7,432 nt of DNA, taken from Campylobacterales bacterium. GTDB lineage: Bacteria > Campylobacterota > Campylobacteria > Campylobacterales > JACAEZ01. The translations under genes and the position numbers were made by a program. Each line of letters opens with the position of its first letter. The stretch's first letter is position 1. Location: positions 1 to 7,432 of the forward strand of contig JACAEZ010000124.1 in assembly GCA_013388565.1 (NCBI GenBank). Direction: 5' to 3'. Of the stretch, positions 1 through 7,164 are shown one piece after another. The notes beneath the pieces are model-generated. The model made no database searches. It worked only from the letters and a program-made list of their open reading frames with translations, and was not told the origin of the DNA.

Positions 1-49
1 CATTGTTGAGTTTGTTCACTTTTTTATTTTTTATTGTTTTTGCCATTTG

Positions 50-58
50 TAATATTAT
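50..58 (+). promoter_or_regulatory. Candidate -10 element for the small plus-strand gene
   Basis: TAATATTAT lies about 45 nt before the chosen ATG, inside a long T-rich stretch (20-87). Campylobacterota sigma-70 promoters typically depend on a TATAAT-like -10 preceded by T-rich DNA, with no clear -35, and this fits that pattern. The base composition alone makes chance matches common, so the call is weak. Confidence 0.3.
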
Positions 59-87
59 CTATTTTTATATTTATTTTTTATTGTTTT

Positions 88-95
88 AGGAGAGG
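88..95 (+). promoter_or_regulatory. Ribosome binding site deciding the start at 103
   Basis: AGGAGAGG sits 7 nt before the ATG at 103. It is the only good Shine-Dalgarno match in the region, and it rules in favour of the 79-residue product over the 102-residue reading from TTG 34. Confidence 0.7.
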
Positions 96-102
96 TCTAT
101 TC

Positions 103-342
103 ATGTTTAACAGAAAAAGAAAAAAATTAATTTACAAAAACAATGAGTGGTATGCTAATTTTTTTGAAATATGGACAAAAAAAGAAGCTGTTATAAAATC
201 TTATGGAAATGGACTAACGGATATTTCAAATATTATTTTAGACAAAGATATTGCATTTTTAAATAACAATCAATTTTATACATACACATTTAAAATAACA
301 GATAGTTTTATTATATCTGTTGCAATACCAAAGTTAAATTAA
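103..342 (+). CDS. Small protein of unknown function (79 aa)
   Basis: I do not recognise this protein. I chose the ATG at 103 because it follows a strong AGGAGAGG ribosome binding site at 88-95. The frame stays open upstream to 10, and a TTG at 34 would add 23 residues rich in F and I that look like a membrane segment, but that stretch is the T-rich leader and has no ribosome binding site. The 79-residue form starts with a basic patch (NRKRKKLIYK, residues 3-12), then a mixed strand-rich region with several aromatic residues (NNEWYANFFEIW, residues 14-25), and ends IPKLN. It has no cysteines. It is the only plus-strand gene here and converges with the chemoreceptor gene. It is likely cytoplasmic, and its composition matches the neighbours. 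Confidence 0.6.
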   Translation: MFNRKRKKLIYKNNEWYANFFEIWTKKEAVIKSYGNGLTDISNIILDKDIAFLNNNQFYTYTFKITDSFIISVAIPKLN

Positions 343-358
343 AAAGTAATATAAATCA

Positions 359-382
359 TAACTCCGAATAAATTCGGAATTA
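359..382. terminator. Hairpin between convergent genes, probable bidirectional terminator
   Basis: An inverted repeat, TCCGAAT/ATTCGGA, is extended by TAA/TTA after one C-A mismatch. It lies between the plus-strand stop codon (340-342) and the chemoreceptor stop codon (385-387). Read on the minus strand it is followed by a T-rich stretch ending ACTTTTTAA. Read on the plus strand it is followed only by a short T run (CTTT), so termination is better supported for the minus-strand chemoreceptor gene. Confidence 0.6.
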
Positions 383-384
383 CT

Positions 385-2010
385 TTAAACATTAAATTTT
401 GAAAGCTGATTATTTAACTCTTGTGCAATTTCACTTAAGTTTTTTGAAGCTATTGTAATCTCTTGAATACTGTTTGTAGTTTTTGAAGATATTTCATCAA
501 TTTGAGAGATTTTATCTATCATTTTTTCAGAATTTGATGATATTTTTATAGAATCATTTACAGATATTTCTGCACTATTTATTGCCTCTTTAAATATAGT
601 CATCGTATTACTTATTTTTTCTTCAACACTATTTGAAATAGTTGCTAAATTTTGTATCTCTTCTGTATTGTTATTCATCTGATTTGATATGTTTAGTATA
701 TTATTTACAACTATATTTATCGTAGCATTTGCATCTATTAAGCTTTTTTGTGTTCTTTCAGCCAACTTTCTAACCTCATCAGCAACAACAGCAAACCCTC
801 TTCCATGTTCACCAGCACGAGCCGCTTCAATAGCCGCATTTAATGCTAATAAATTTGTCTGTTCTGCAATATCTGCAATTACTGTTAAAACATTTTTTGT
901 CTGTTCTGCTTCATGACTTAATTGATTTAATGCATTTGATAAATCTAACTCTTTTTCAACAGTTGTATGAACTGTTGAAACTAAACTCTCTATATTACTA
1001 TTTGCTTCAACTAAAAATTCATTTGCTTTTGCAATATCATTTTTTGTCTCAACAGCTTTTACTGCAGATTCGTCTAAAATACTCTTTACCTCTTTTGCAT
1101 AATTTACAGTTTCGTTTAATATAGAGCTTTGATTTACCATCTGCTCTTTTATTATCTGTGATGTTGTAGATAATTGTATAGATGTAAATGAATTTGTATC
1201 ACTTACACTCGCAGCATTTTCTATTATCTCCTTAAAAGATAAAATCAAAGCATTAAATGATTTTGAAACATCACCTATCTCATCATTAGATATAATCGGT
1301 ATTGATGTTTTTAAATTTTTTGTATTGTTTATTGATACTATAGACTCTTTTAGTGTACTAATTGGTTTTTTAACACTAAAAAATACAAAATATCCAAGAA
1401 TAAAAACAAAGATAGTCATAATAGATACCATAAGAATAAGCATCATCTTTGCAAAATCAAGATTTTGTATAAAACTATTTATCCCATTGTTAAGTTCTGC
1501 TTTTGTGGTTTGAAGTAATCTATCTATCTCTTCATTCATTTTATTAGCGATAGAATTAAAACTATCCATCTCAATAACAGCATCTTCATACTCTTCATTT
1601 ATAAATGTATTTGGAAGTGTCACACCTATTTTATAAAAAGCATTAAATCTTGTCTCTAAGTTTTGTATGATTTTTTCTATACTATCTTTTTTATTTTGTT
1701 GTGATACTTTTTTCAGGTTTGATATTTTTTCCTGAATATTAAGTTTTGTCCGTTCAGCATTTGGAGTAAATCCTTTAGAATCTGATGTTTTTGTAGCACT
1801 GACTGTTATTATATAATTTTGAAAGTCAGAGATACTTCCTTTTAACTCTTCTGATAGATGCAACAGTTCAATTTCATCATCTCTTAAATCTAAAAATTTT
1901 GCAGATACATTTGTAAAATTAAAAAAAGCAACTGCCAATATAAACATCATGGAAAGAACTGTTAATGAGATTAAAGATAGTATTTTTTTTTGAATAGTTA
2001 GATTAAACAT
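385..2010 (-). CDS. Methyl-accepting chemotaxis protein, transmembrane receptor
   Basis: This is a transmembrane chemoreceptor that would signal to the CheA kinase through CheW. TM1 spans about residues 10-32 and is followed by a periplasmic sensor of about 155 residues that looks all-helical, as in four-helix-bundle sensors. TM2 spans about 189-212, and the HAMP domain about 213-266, with its conserved proline at 216 and NDEIGD at 242-247. The signalling hairpin has the near-invariant tip ([21 protein letters not shown] at 381-401, then [18 protein letters not shown] to 420). The protein ends QLSKFNV with no NWETF-like CheR/CheB tether. The 541-residue length is normal for a Tsr-type receptor. 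The start is an ATG with AAGGAAA just upstream. The ligand cannot be told from the sequence. It lies 75 nt downstream of the barrel gene on the same strand. Confidence 0.97.
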   Translation of the reverse strand: MFNLTIQKKILSLISLTVLSMMFILAVAFFNFTNVSAKFLDLRDDEIELLHLSEELKGSISDFQNYIITVSATKTSDSKGFTPNAERTKLNIQEKISNLKKVSQQNKKDSIEKIIQNLETRFNAFYKIGVTLPNTFINEEYEDAVIEMDSFNSIANKMNEEIDRLLQTTKAELNNGINSFIQNLDFAKMMLILMVSIMTIFVFILGYFVFFSVKKPISTLKESIVSINNTKNLKTSIPIISNDEIGDVSKSFNALILSFKEIIENAASVSDTNSFTSIQLSTTSQIIKEQMVNQSSILNETVNYAKEVKSILDESAVKAVETKNDIAKANEFLVEANSNIESLVSTVHTTVEKELDLSNALNQLSHEAEQTKNVLTVIADIAEQTNLLALNAAIEAARAGEHGRGFAVVADEVRKLAERTQKSLIDANATINIVVNNILNISNQMNNNTEEIQNLATISNSVEEKISNTMTIFKEAINSAEISVNDSIKISSNSEKMIDKISQIDEISSKTTNSIQEITIASKNLSEIAQELNNQLSKFNV

Positions 2011-2050
2011 CTAATTTCCTTAATAAAAAAAGTTTAAGAGAACAACAATT

Positions 2051-2077
2051 TGTCATGTTGAAAATTTCAACATGACA
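2051..2077 (-). terminator. Strong hairpin after the DUF3373 barrel gene
   Basis: A near-perfect inverted repeat (TGTCATGTTGAAA against TTTCAACATGACA, 13 bp around one central base) starts 8 nt after the barrel stop codon. On the minus strand it is followed by AATTGTTGTT, a broken rather than pure T tract. It is therefore a good but perhaps leaky terminator. Only about 40 nt remain between it and the chemoreceptor ATG. Confidence 0.7.
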
Positions 2078-2085
2078 TAAATAGC

Positions 2086-3507
2086 CTAATACAATACATT
2101 AAACATTAAATAGTAGTCTGTAAGTTTATCCACCTCTTTTGCCACCATTGGATTATTTTTATTTAACTCCATTGGTGTTCCTATATGGTACATACTTCCT
2201 GCATAATCAAAATCTTGAAATACAGCTCCTGCTCTTAAATATGCAAATTTATTAATCGGTTGGATAAAGTAAATTTCATGAGCATCACCTCTTGTAGCCA
2301 ATTTATTTATCAAATCATCACTTCCCATTGTCATACTAAACCAATTTTTACTACCTTTATTATACTCATATCCAAATTTCGGATTATTATACATAGGTAG
2401 TGTATATCTAAATCCACTCCATAAAGCATGTCCACTTTTATCACTTAAATCAGCTGGATTATTTCCTACAAGTGTATAAGGAATACCATTCATCATGTAA
2501 GCTTTACCATTTGGCGAAAACTCATTTCTAGCATATTGTGCAAAAAAGTCAAATCCACTATCATTTATATTAGTAAATTGCAACATTGCACCATAAAGCA
2601 TCAAATCTCCTAAAGATGGATTTTGATTATCTATCCCATCAGCTACATTTGCTTTTAAATCACCACCACTCACTACATAAAATTGAATTAAATTATCTTT
2701 AACAGCAGGAATTGCACTATCAACAAACAATCCATAAATATTATTATCTGCCAATATTTCAGCACTATCACCAATATATTTATCATTTGCATGGTCTTGA
2801 TACCCTTTGCCATAAGCTATTCTAACAGCAGTATTTGGAAGTGTTACTTTTGATAAATTAACAGTAGCTACAACACCATCAGCTGCACCATCAAAGCTAA
2901 GAGCTGAATAGGTAGCCTTTCTTGTTGTATTTTCTCTAAATTCAAAACTAGGACCATCAGAACTTGGTTGTCTTCCTATTGTAAGTGTCACAGGGATTAA
3001 AGAGCCATTATTTAAAATCCAATCTATATATGCTCTCTCAACCCAAACAGAACTATCACTTGGCTTTATACCTTGCATAGGGTCTATGTAAGAGTTTGCA
3101 ATCGGTGCAGAGTCTGCCCAAAATTTATTCATAGACAATCTTCCAGTAAATTTCATATCATCTGTAATACTAGAGAACATGTTAAGCATTAATTTTGTAT
3201 GCCAAATATTTTCATCGCTAAAACTCTCACCATTTACCAAATCCCCACTAAAATTATTCACATCTGTTTTAAAACCCAATGTAAAACTTATTTTATCTCT
3301 AAGAGCCATCGTCTCTATCTCATCTATTCTACCTTCAAGTTCTTCAACAGCTTCACTAGAATCTTGTTTTGAAACCTTATCAAGTAGTTTTTTATTCATC
3401 TCTTGAAGTTGTTTAATCTGATTTTCCATCTGATTTAATCTATCTTCAACTTGAGTATTAGCAAAGATAAAAGTTGTTGCTAATATTGATAAAGCAATTT
3501 TTTTCAT
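2086..3507 (-). CDS. DUF3373-family outer-membrane beta-barrel protein
   Basis: This is a predicted outer-membrane barrel or porin of the DUF3373 family, found in many Campylobacterota; its substrate is not known to me. A signal peptide covers residues 1-16 (MKKIALSILATTFIFA). Residues 18-70 form a heptad-rich coiled coil (VEDRLNQMENQIKQLQEMNKK and onwards), as in other porins with an N-terminal periplasmic stalk. From about 72 the sequence alternates as a beta-barrel. Family-like segments are GRLSMNKFW (122-130), VERAYIDW (156-163) and the GRQPSSDGPSFEFREN region (178-193). The last residues, LMFNVLY, end in an aromatic residue, as outer-membrane barrels usually do. The ATG has AAGGAAA upstream. 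The gene lies 22 nt after the small cytochrome-like gene, so the two are probably co-transcribed and act together in the envelope. Confidence 0.9.
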   Translation of the reverse strand: MKKIALSILATTFIFANTQVEDRLNQMENQIKQLQEMNKKLLDKVSKQDSSEAVEELEGRIDEIETMALRDKISFTLGFKTDVNNFSGDLVNGESFSDENIWHTKLMLNMFSSITDDMKFTGRLSMNKFWADSAPIANSYIDPMQGIKPSDSSVWVERAYIDWILNNGSLIPVTLTIGRQPSSDGPSFEFRENTTRKATYSALSFDGAADGVVATVNLSKVTLPNTAVRIAYGKGYQDHANDKYIGDSAEILADNNIYGLFVDSAIPAVKDNLIQFYVVSGGDLKANVADGIDNQNPSLGDLMLYGAMLQFTNINDSGFDFFAQYARNEFSPNGKAYMMNGIPYTLVGNNPADLSDKSGHALWSGFRYTLPMYNNPKFGYEYNKGSKNWFSMTMGSDDLINKLATRGDAHEIYFIQPINKFAYLRAGAVFQDFDYAGSMYHIGTPMELNKNNPMVAKEVDKLTDYYLMFNVLY

Positions 3508-3529
3508 TCTTTTTTTCCTTGATTTTTAT

Positions 3530-3784
3530 TTATATTCCAGCTGCTGCTGGTTGGTCTGAATCTGCTGCATGTTTAATTAAATAATCTTTTAATGCACTCT
3601 TTTCTGCATCACTTAAACCAACAATACCCATTTTTTCCATTTTATCCTCTTTTTCAAAAACTCTCTCCCACTGTTTTATAGCTTTTGAACTAGGACTTAA
3701 ATTAAACTTTTTACAAAGCTCTTTAGGGTCAGTACTAAATGCAACAGAAACAAGACAAAAAAGTATAACTACACTTTTTCTCAT
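3530..3784 (-). CDS. Small exported cytochrome c-like protein lacking the haem-binding site
   Basis: This is an 84-residue exported protein. A signal peptide covers about residues 1-17, with probable cleavage after AFS; there is no lipobox. The mature part is only about 67 residues. Its C-terminal half (LSDAEKSALKDYLIKHAADSDQPAAAG, residues 57-83) reads like the last helix of small c-type cytochromes. Its N-terminal part has C24-K-K-F-N28 followed by LSPSSKAIKQWERVF, which lines up with the C-x-x-C-H and the following W-containing helix of such cytochromes, with F for the second C and N for H. If that alignment is right it cannot bind haem covalently in the usual way. The start is a clear ATG after AAGGAG. 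It is the first gene of the unit with the DUF3373 barrel. The export call is firm; the cytochrome relationship is an inference from motifs. Confidence 0.75.
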   Translation of the reverse strand: MRKSVVILFCLVSVAFSTDPKELCKKFNLSPSSKAIKQWERVFEKEDKMEKMGIVGLSDAEKSALKDYLIKHAADSDQPAAAGI

Positions 3785-3788
3785 ACGA

Positions 3789-3852
3789 CTCCTTTATTAA
3801 AAAAAAATTTTACTATGGTACAACAAAAACAATTAAACATAATTAAATCATA
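3789..3852 (-). promoter_or_regulatory. Candidate promoter and tandem-repeat operator for the cytochrome-like/DUF3373 unit
   Basis: A TAAAAT on the minus strand (3807-3812) could be the -10 and would give a leader of about 15 nt carrying the AAGGAG site. Just upstream, where a -35 or activator would sit, are two tandem copies of one motif on the plus strand: AATTAAACAT (3831-3840) and AATTAAATCAT (3841-3851). A 10/11-bp period places both on the same face of the helix, as OmpR-type response regulators prefer. In DNA this AT-rich the repeat could be chance. Confidence 0.3.
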
Positions 3853-3874
3853 AATAAAATATTAACAAAGTCAT

Positions 3875-3900
3875 ACAGCTATCCTTAAAAAAATAGCCAT
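3875..3900 (-). terminator. Weak candidate terminator after hypF
   Basis: On the minus strand the RNA can form an 8-bp stem, AUGGCUAU with AUAGCUGU, which includes two G-U pairs and a 10-nt U-rich loop. It lies about 30 nt after the hypF stop codon. What follows is only moderately T-rich (ACTTTGTTAATATTTT), so termination here is possible but not well supported. Confidence 0.3.
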
Positions 3901-3928
3901 TTTAGATATATAAAAATCACACAAAATT

Positions 3929-6145
3929 TTATAAATTAATCGCATAAACAGCCTGTCCAAAACTGATAGAACTATCATTTAATGGATACTCTTTTGGAAT
4001 ATACAATTTTACACCATCTTTTTTTGCTCTTTTGATAAGCAAACCTAAAATCACTCTATTTTGAAAAACACCACCACCAATTAAAATAGGAAGAGAGTAC
4101 TCTTTTTGAATAGTAAAAATTATCTCAACAATTGTATTAAAAAACATAGATACACCCTTTTTTATATCAATCTCAAAAACCAATTGCTTATACATATTTG
4201 TAAAATCTATCTTACCATCAACAATATCAACATGATAGTAATCTAAAATAGAGTTATCATGAAAGTTTTGCAACATAAGCCCACTCTCACCTTCATAGCT
4301 ATTTAGAAAATTAACCCCTAAAATTGCAGATACAATATCAAATACTCTACCACATGAACTAGATTTTATACAGTTTTTACCACTTTTAAACATAGCATGA
4401 AGAGTTTTTAGCTCAAAATCTTTAAACTCTTTTAAACAAGCTAAATTTAAAACTTCTAACTCTTTTGTTGTAAAAAGTTCAAATAAAACTCCTAGTGAGG
4501 CAATTTTAGGCTCTTTTATACTTTTATCTCCAGCTATTAAACTAAACTCTTTTATGTGTGCAACTCTTTTGTATGAGTATCTATTGCAGACAAAAAACTC
4601 TCCACCCCAAATAGTTCCATCATCTCCAAACCCAGTTCCATCAAAAATAACAGCCAAAACATCTTCTAAAATATCAAACTCACCAATTCCACTCAATGCA
4701 TGAGCATAGTGATGTTGAATTTCTAAAACATTTTCAAAATGCTCTTTTGCCCATTTTGCCGATTCATAAAGCTTATGCTTATCACACACAACAATATCTG
4801 GTTTAAAATTATAAAATTTCAAAAGCCTATTTATAGATATTTCAAAATGCTCTATTGATTGGAGTGTTTTTAAATTACCTAAATAGTGAGATGTAATAAT
4901 TTGATTATTAAAAGCAAATGAAATTGTACTTTTTTGATTTGCACCAACACCCAAAATTTTAGGAGTGTTATGTTTGTCAATAAAAAATGTTTTTGGAAAG
5001 TAACCCCTACCCCCTCTTAGTAAAAAAGGCTCTTTTTCAACAACTTGAACAATAGAATCATCAATGGAGTTTATAATATCTCTTTCATGGTCTAATACAA
5101 AATCATACACACATGACAATTTTTGCAACTCTAAACTATCTTTTATAAGCGGTTCACCACTGATATTTGCACTTGTTACAACAATTGGAGTGTTTAAAAA
5201 TTTAAATAGCACATAGTGAAGTGGTGAATTTGGAAGCATAACCCCTACCAAATCTATACCAAAACTTAAATTATCTGAAATATTTTTTTTAAGCTTTAAT
5301 AAAACTATAGGTTTTTTATTTGACAATAACTCTTTTTCTTCAACCTCATCAACAAAAGCATACTCTTTGATTTGGTTTAAATCTTTAAACATAACTGCAA
5401 ATGGTTTTCTTTTTCTATTTTTTCGCTCTCGAAGAGTATTTATAGCCACTTCATTTAAAGCATCACAACATAGATGGAAACCGCCAACACCCTTTATTGC
5501 AACGATTTTACCTTCATGTAAAAATTTTGCACACACTTTTATAGCCTCAACTCCACTAACTAAAAGAGTGCCTAAATTATCATAAATATTTAATTTTGGA
5601 GTACAGTTTGGACAACTATTTGGTTGTGCATGAAATCTTCTATCAAGCCTATTTTCATACTCACTCAAACACTCACTACACATCAAAAAACTACTCATGG
5701 AGCTATTTTTTCTATCGTATGGAAACTCCTTGATGATAGAAAATCTAGGACCGCAATTTATACAATTTGTAAAATAGTAGTTAAATCTTCTAGCATTTTC
5801 ATCATCAATTTCACTTTGACACTCATGACAAAAAGATAAATCAACAGGAATATTTGTAACAACCTCTGAATTTTTGCTCTCTAAAATCTCAAATGAGTTA
5901 AAATATTTCAACTCACTCTCAACATAATCAATCTTTTTGATAACTGCATTTTGAGGTTTTTGGCTTTGAAGTTTTGAAATAAACTCCAAACAGTTACCCT
6001 CTTTACCCTCAATTTCAATTATAACACCAAAACCACTATTAAAAACTACACCCTTTAAATCAAAAAAGTTAGCTAAATTATATACAAATGGACGAAAACC
6101 AACACCTTGAACTGTCCCATAAACAGTAATTAAAAATAATCTCAA
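3929..6145 (-). CDS. hypF: Carbamoyltransferase HypF, NiFe-hydrogenase maturation
   Basis: HypF uses carbamoyl phosphate and ATP to make carbamoyl-adenylate and passes the carbamoyl group to the C-terminal cysteine of HypE, where it becomes the CN ligand of the NiFe-hydrogenase active site. All family domains are present in order. These are the acylphosphatase domain (residues 1-90, with GTVQGVGFRPF at 10-20); two zinc fingers with C106/C109/C128/C131 and C156/C159/C178/C181, each C-x2-C-x18-C-x2-C; a YrdC-like domain (about 200-385, with KGVGGFHL and TSANISGEP); and a Kae1-like domain (about 395-738, with HHYAH at 478-482, DGTGFGDDG at 502-510 and GGGVFQN at 690-696). At 738 residues it is close to E. 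coli HypF. The start is TTG, which is forced because the acylphosphatase motif begins at once. The gene begins 1 nt after the previous stop codon, so it is likely coupled. No other hyp or hydrogenase gene is in the window. Confidence 0.98.
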   Translation of the reverse strand: MRLFLITVYGTVQGVGFRPFVYNLANFFDLKGVVFNSGFGVIIEIEGKEGNCLEFISKLQSQKPQNAVIKKIDYVESELKYFNSFEILESKNSEVVTNIPVDLSFCHECQSEIDDENARRFNYYFTNCINCGPRFSIIKEFPYDRKNSSMSSFLMCSECLSEYENRLDRRFHAQPNSCPNCTPKLNIYDNLGTLLVSGVEAIKVCAKFLHEGKIVAIKGVGGFHLCCDALNEVAINTLRERKNRKRKPFAVMFKDLNQIKEYAFVDEVEEKELLSNKKPIVLLKLKKNISDNLSFGIDLVGVMLPNSPLHYVLFKFLNTPIVVTSANISGEPLIKDSLELQKLSCVYDFVLDHERDIINSIDDSIVQVVEKEPFLLRGGRGYFPKTFFIDKHNTPKILGVGANQKSTISFAFNNQIITSHYLGNLKTLQSIEHFEISINRLLKFYNFKPDIVVCDKHKLYESAKWAKEHFENVLEIQHHYAHALSGIGEFDILEDVLAVIFDGTGFGDDGTIWGGEFFVCNRYSYKRVAHIKEFSLIAGDKSIKEPKIASLGVLFELFTTKELEVLNLACLKEFKDFELKTLHAMFKSGKNCIKSSSCGRVFDIVSAILGVNFLNSYEGESGLMLQNFHDNSILDYYHVDIVDGKIDFTNMYKQLVFEIDIKKGVSMFFNTIVEIIFTIQKEYSLPILIGGGVFQNRVILGLLIKRAKKDGVKLYIPKEYPLNDSSISFGQAVYAINL

Positions 6146-6146
6146 A

Positions 6147-7100
6147 CTACTTTCCAGATTTTATATGTGACCTTAAAGCCAACTCTTTTGGATAAGGATT
6201 TAAAAATTTTTGCTTCTTCAAATACTCAATATTAAACTTATAAATGTATAAATTAAACAGTTTTATAATCACAATTAGCGGTATTAACCTATCTTTAAAC
6301 TCATCCAAACTCTCCAAGACAACCGCTTTTTCCTCTTTTGAAATATCATTTTTAAAATAACCATAAATATGTTGCAACACATTATATGTCTTATTTATAG
6401 AGCTTTTTATACTAATTGCTTTTAAAAACTCATCTTTATAACTACTTATCAATTCAGAAAATGGCAATTTATCCATATTCGCTGTAATTTGCCCAAGCTT
6501 TTCATAAGAGGTAGTTGATTTTGATAAAATAAGATATTTATAAGATGTATGAAACTCAATCAAATCATGAATTGAATTTGCATTTTCAAGTAACTCTTGC
6601 AAATTTGAGTATGCAAACAGTTGCATTAAAAAATTTTCTCTAAGCCAATCATCTTGAAGTCTGCCCTCTTCTTCCATTGGCAAATATAAAAAATTATCTT
6701 GAATAACCTTAGAAAAAACCCCAACACCTTTTTTAACATTCAAACTAGAGTTTACTCCATTATAAACTTTTACCCTCTCCATGCCACAACTAGGAGATTT
6801 TGATTTAAATATATAACCGCAAATTTTTTCACTATTTAGCAAATCAATAGCTTTTTTACCCTCATTTTCAATCAAAGATGTATAATCATTTTGACTTTTA
6901 TTTCCAATAGCCTTAATACCCACATCAACTTCAACAAGTCTCATAGACTCTCTAGGAGTACCAAGTATCTCATGTTCTGGACAAATAGGTAAAAATTCAA
7001 AATATTTACTCAAAACATCTACAATAAAATCATCTTTTGTATGCTCCCCACTATATCTACACTCAATCCCAAGCAAACAACTAGAAATAGCTAACTTCAT
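6147..7100 (-). CDS. DUF523-DUF1722 fusion protein, probable TudS/RudS-type thiouridine desulfidase
   Basis: The N-terminal DUF523 domain (about residues 1-150) is the TudS family of Fe-S desulfidases. It shows SSCLLG with C8, ICPEHE with C40 and E42, and KSPSCG with S102 and C105. C8, C40 and C105 are the expected ligands of a [4Fe-4S] cluster, and E42 and S102 match the family's catalytic Glu and Ser. The C-terminal DUF1722 (YbgA-like) domain (about 185-310) shows LIEFHTSYKYLILSKS and the following YEKLGQI. Fused proteins of this layout are described as RudS, which removes sulfur from 4-thiouridine in tRNA; that role here is by family, not shown. The 317-residue length is normal. The ATG has AAAAGGG 6 nt upstream. 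It is the first gene of a unit with hypF. A link between tRNA de-thiolation and hydrogenase maturation is not obvious, so sharing a transcript may be incidental. Confidence 0.9.
   Translation of the reverse strand: MKLAISSCLLGIECRYSGEHTKDDFIVDVLSKYFEFLPICPEHEILGTPRESMRLVEVDVGIKAIGNKSQNDYTSLIENEGKKAIDLLNSEKICGYIFKSKSPSCGMERVKVYNGVNSSLNVKKGVGVFSKVIQDNFLYLPMEEEGRLQDDWLRENFLMQLFAYSNLQELLENANSIHDLIEFHTSYKYLILSKSTTSYEKLGQITANMDKLPFSELISSYKDEFLKAISIKSSINKTYNVLQHIYGYFKNDISKEEKAVVLESLDEFKDRLIPLIVIIKLFNLYIYKFNIEYLKKQKFLNPYPKELALRSHIKSGK
6150..6155 (-). promoter_or_regulatory. Ribosome binding site for the TTG start of hypF
   Basis: GGAAAG lies 4 nt before the TTG at 6143-6145 and inside the last codons of the upstream gene. 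It supports initiation at this TTG by translational coupling. There is no ATG before the conserved acylphosphatase motif. Confidence 0.55.
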
Positions 7101-7134
7101 AAAAAACCCTTTTGAATTGCAAAATTTTGGTTAA

Positions 7135-7143
7135 ATTATACCA
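7135..7143 (-). promoter_or_regulatory. Extended -10 promoter of the DUF523-DUF1722/hypF unit
   Basis: On the minus strand the sequence reads TGGTATAAT, a consensus -10 with the extended TGn element. It would start transcription near 7128 and give a leader of about 27 nt with AAAAGGG before the ATG at 7098-7100. No clear -35 is visible, which is usual for this phylum and for extended -10 promoters. Confidence 0.65.
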
Positions 7144-7158
7144 ACTCTTCAAAGAGTT
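7143..7158. repeat. Short palindrome beside the promoter
   Basis: AACTCTT and AAGAGTT, separated by 2 nt, form a perfect inverted repeat between the stop codon of the right-edge gene and the -10 element. On the minus strand it is followed by GGTATAATTT, a poor T tract, so it is at best a weak terminator of that gene. It touches the TG of the extended -10, so it could instead be an operator. On the plus strand it is followed by TTTTT, but no plus-strand gene ends here. Confidence 0.4.
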
Positions 7159-7164
7159 TTTACA

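Noticed and set aside
1..3. Possible minus-strand ATG at the left edge starting a gene that leaves the window
   Set aside because: There is no Shine-Dalgarno match in the bases before it on that strand, and no further codons are visible to test.
689..1513. Plus-strand open frames opposite the chemoreceptor gene
   Set aside because: They are antisense to strongly conserved chemoreceptor codons, are rich in low-complexity L, S and F, and lack ribosome binding sites.
3179..3406. Plus-strand open frame opposite the start of the DUF3373 gene
   Set aside because: It is serine-rich antisense of the coiled-coil and first strands and has no initiation signal.
3785..3928. Small RNA or hidden gene in the AT-rich gap between hypF and the cytochrome-like gene
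   Set aside because: No open frame with a ribosome binding site, and only a weak hairpin; it is adequately explained as a 3' end plus a promoter region.
5367..5839. Plus-strand open frames opposite hypF
   Set aside because: They lie antisense to the YrdC-like and zinc-finger regions of an intact hypF and resemble no protein.
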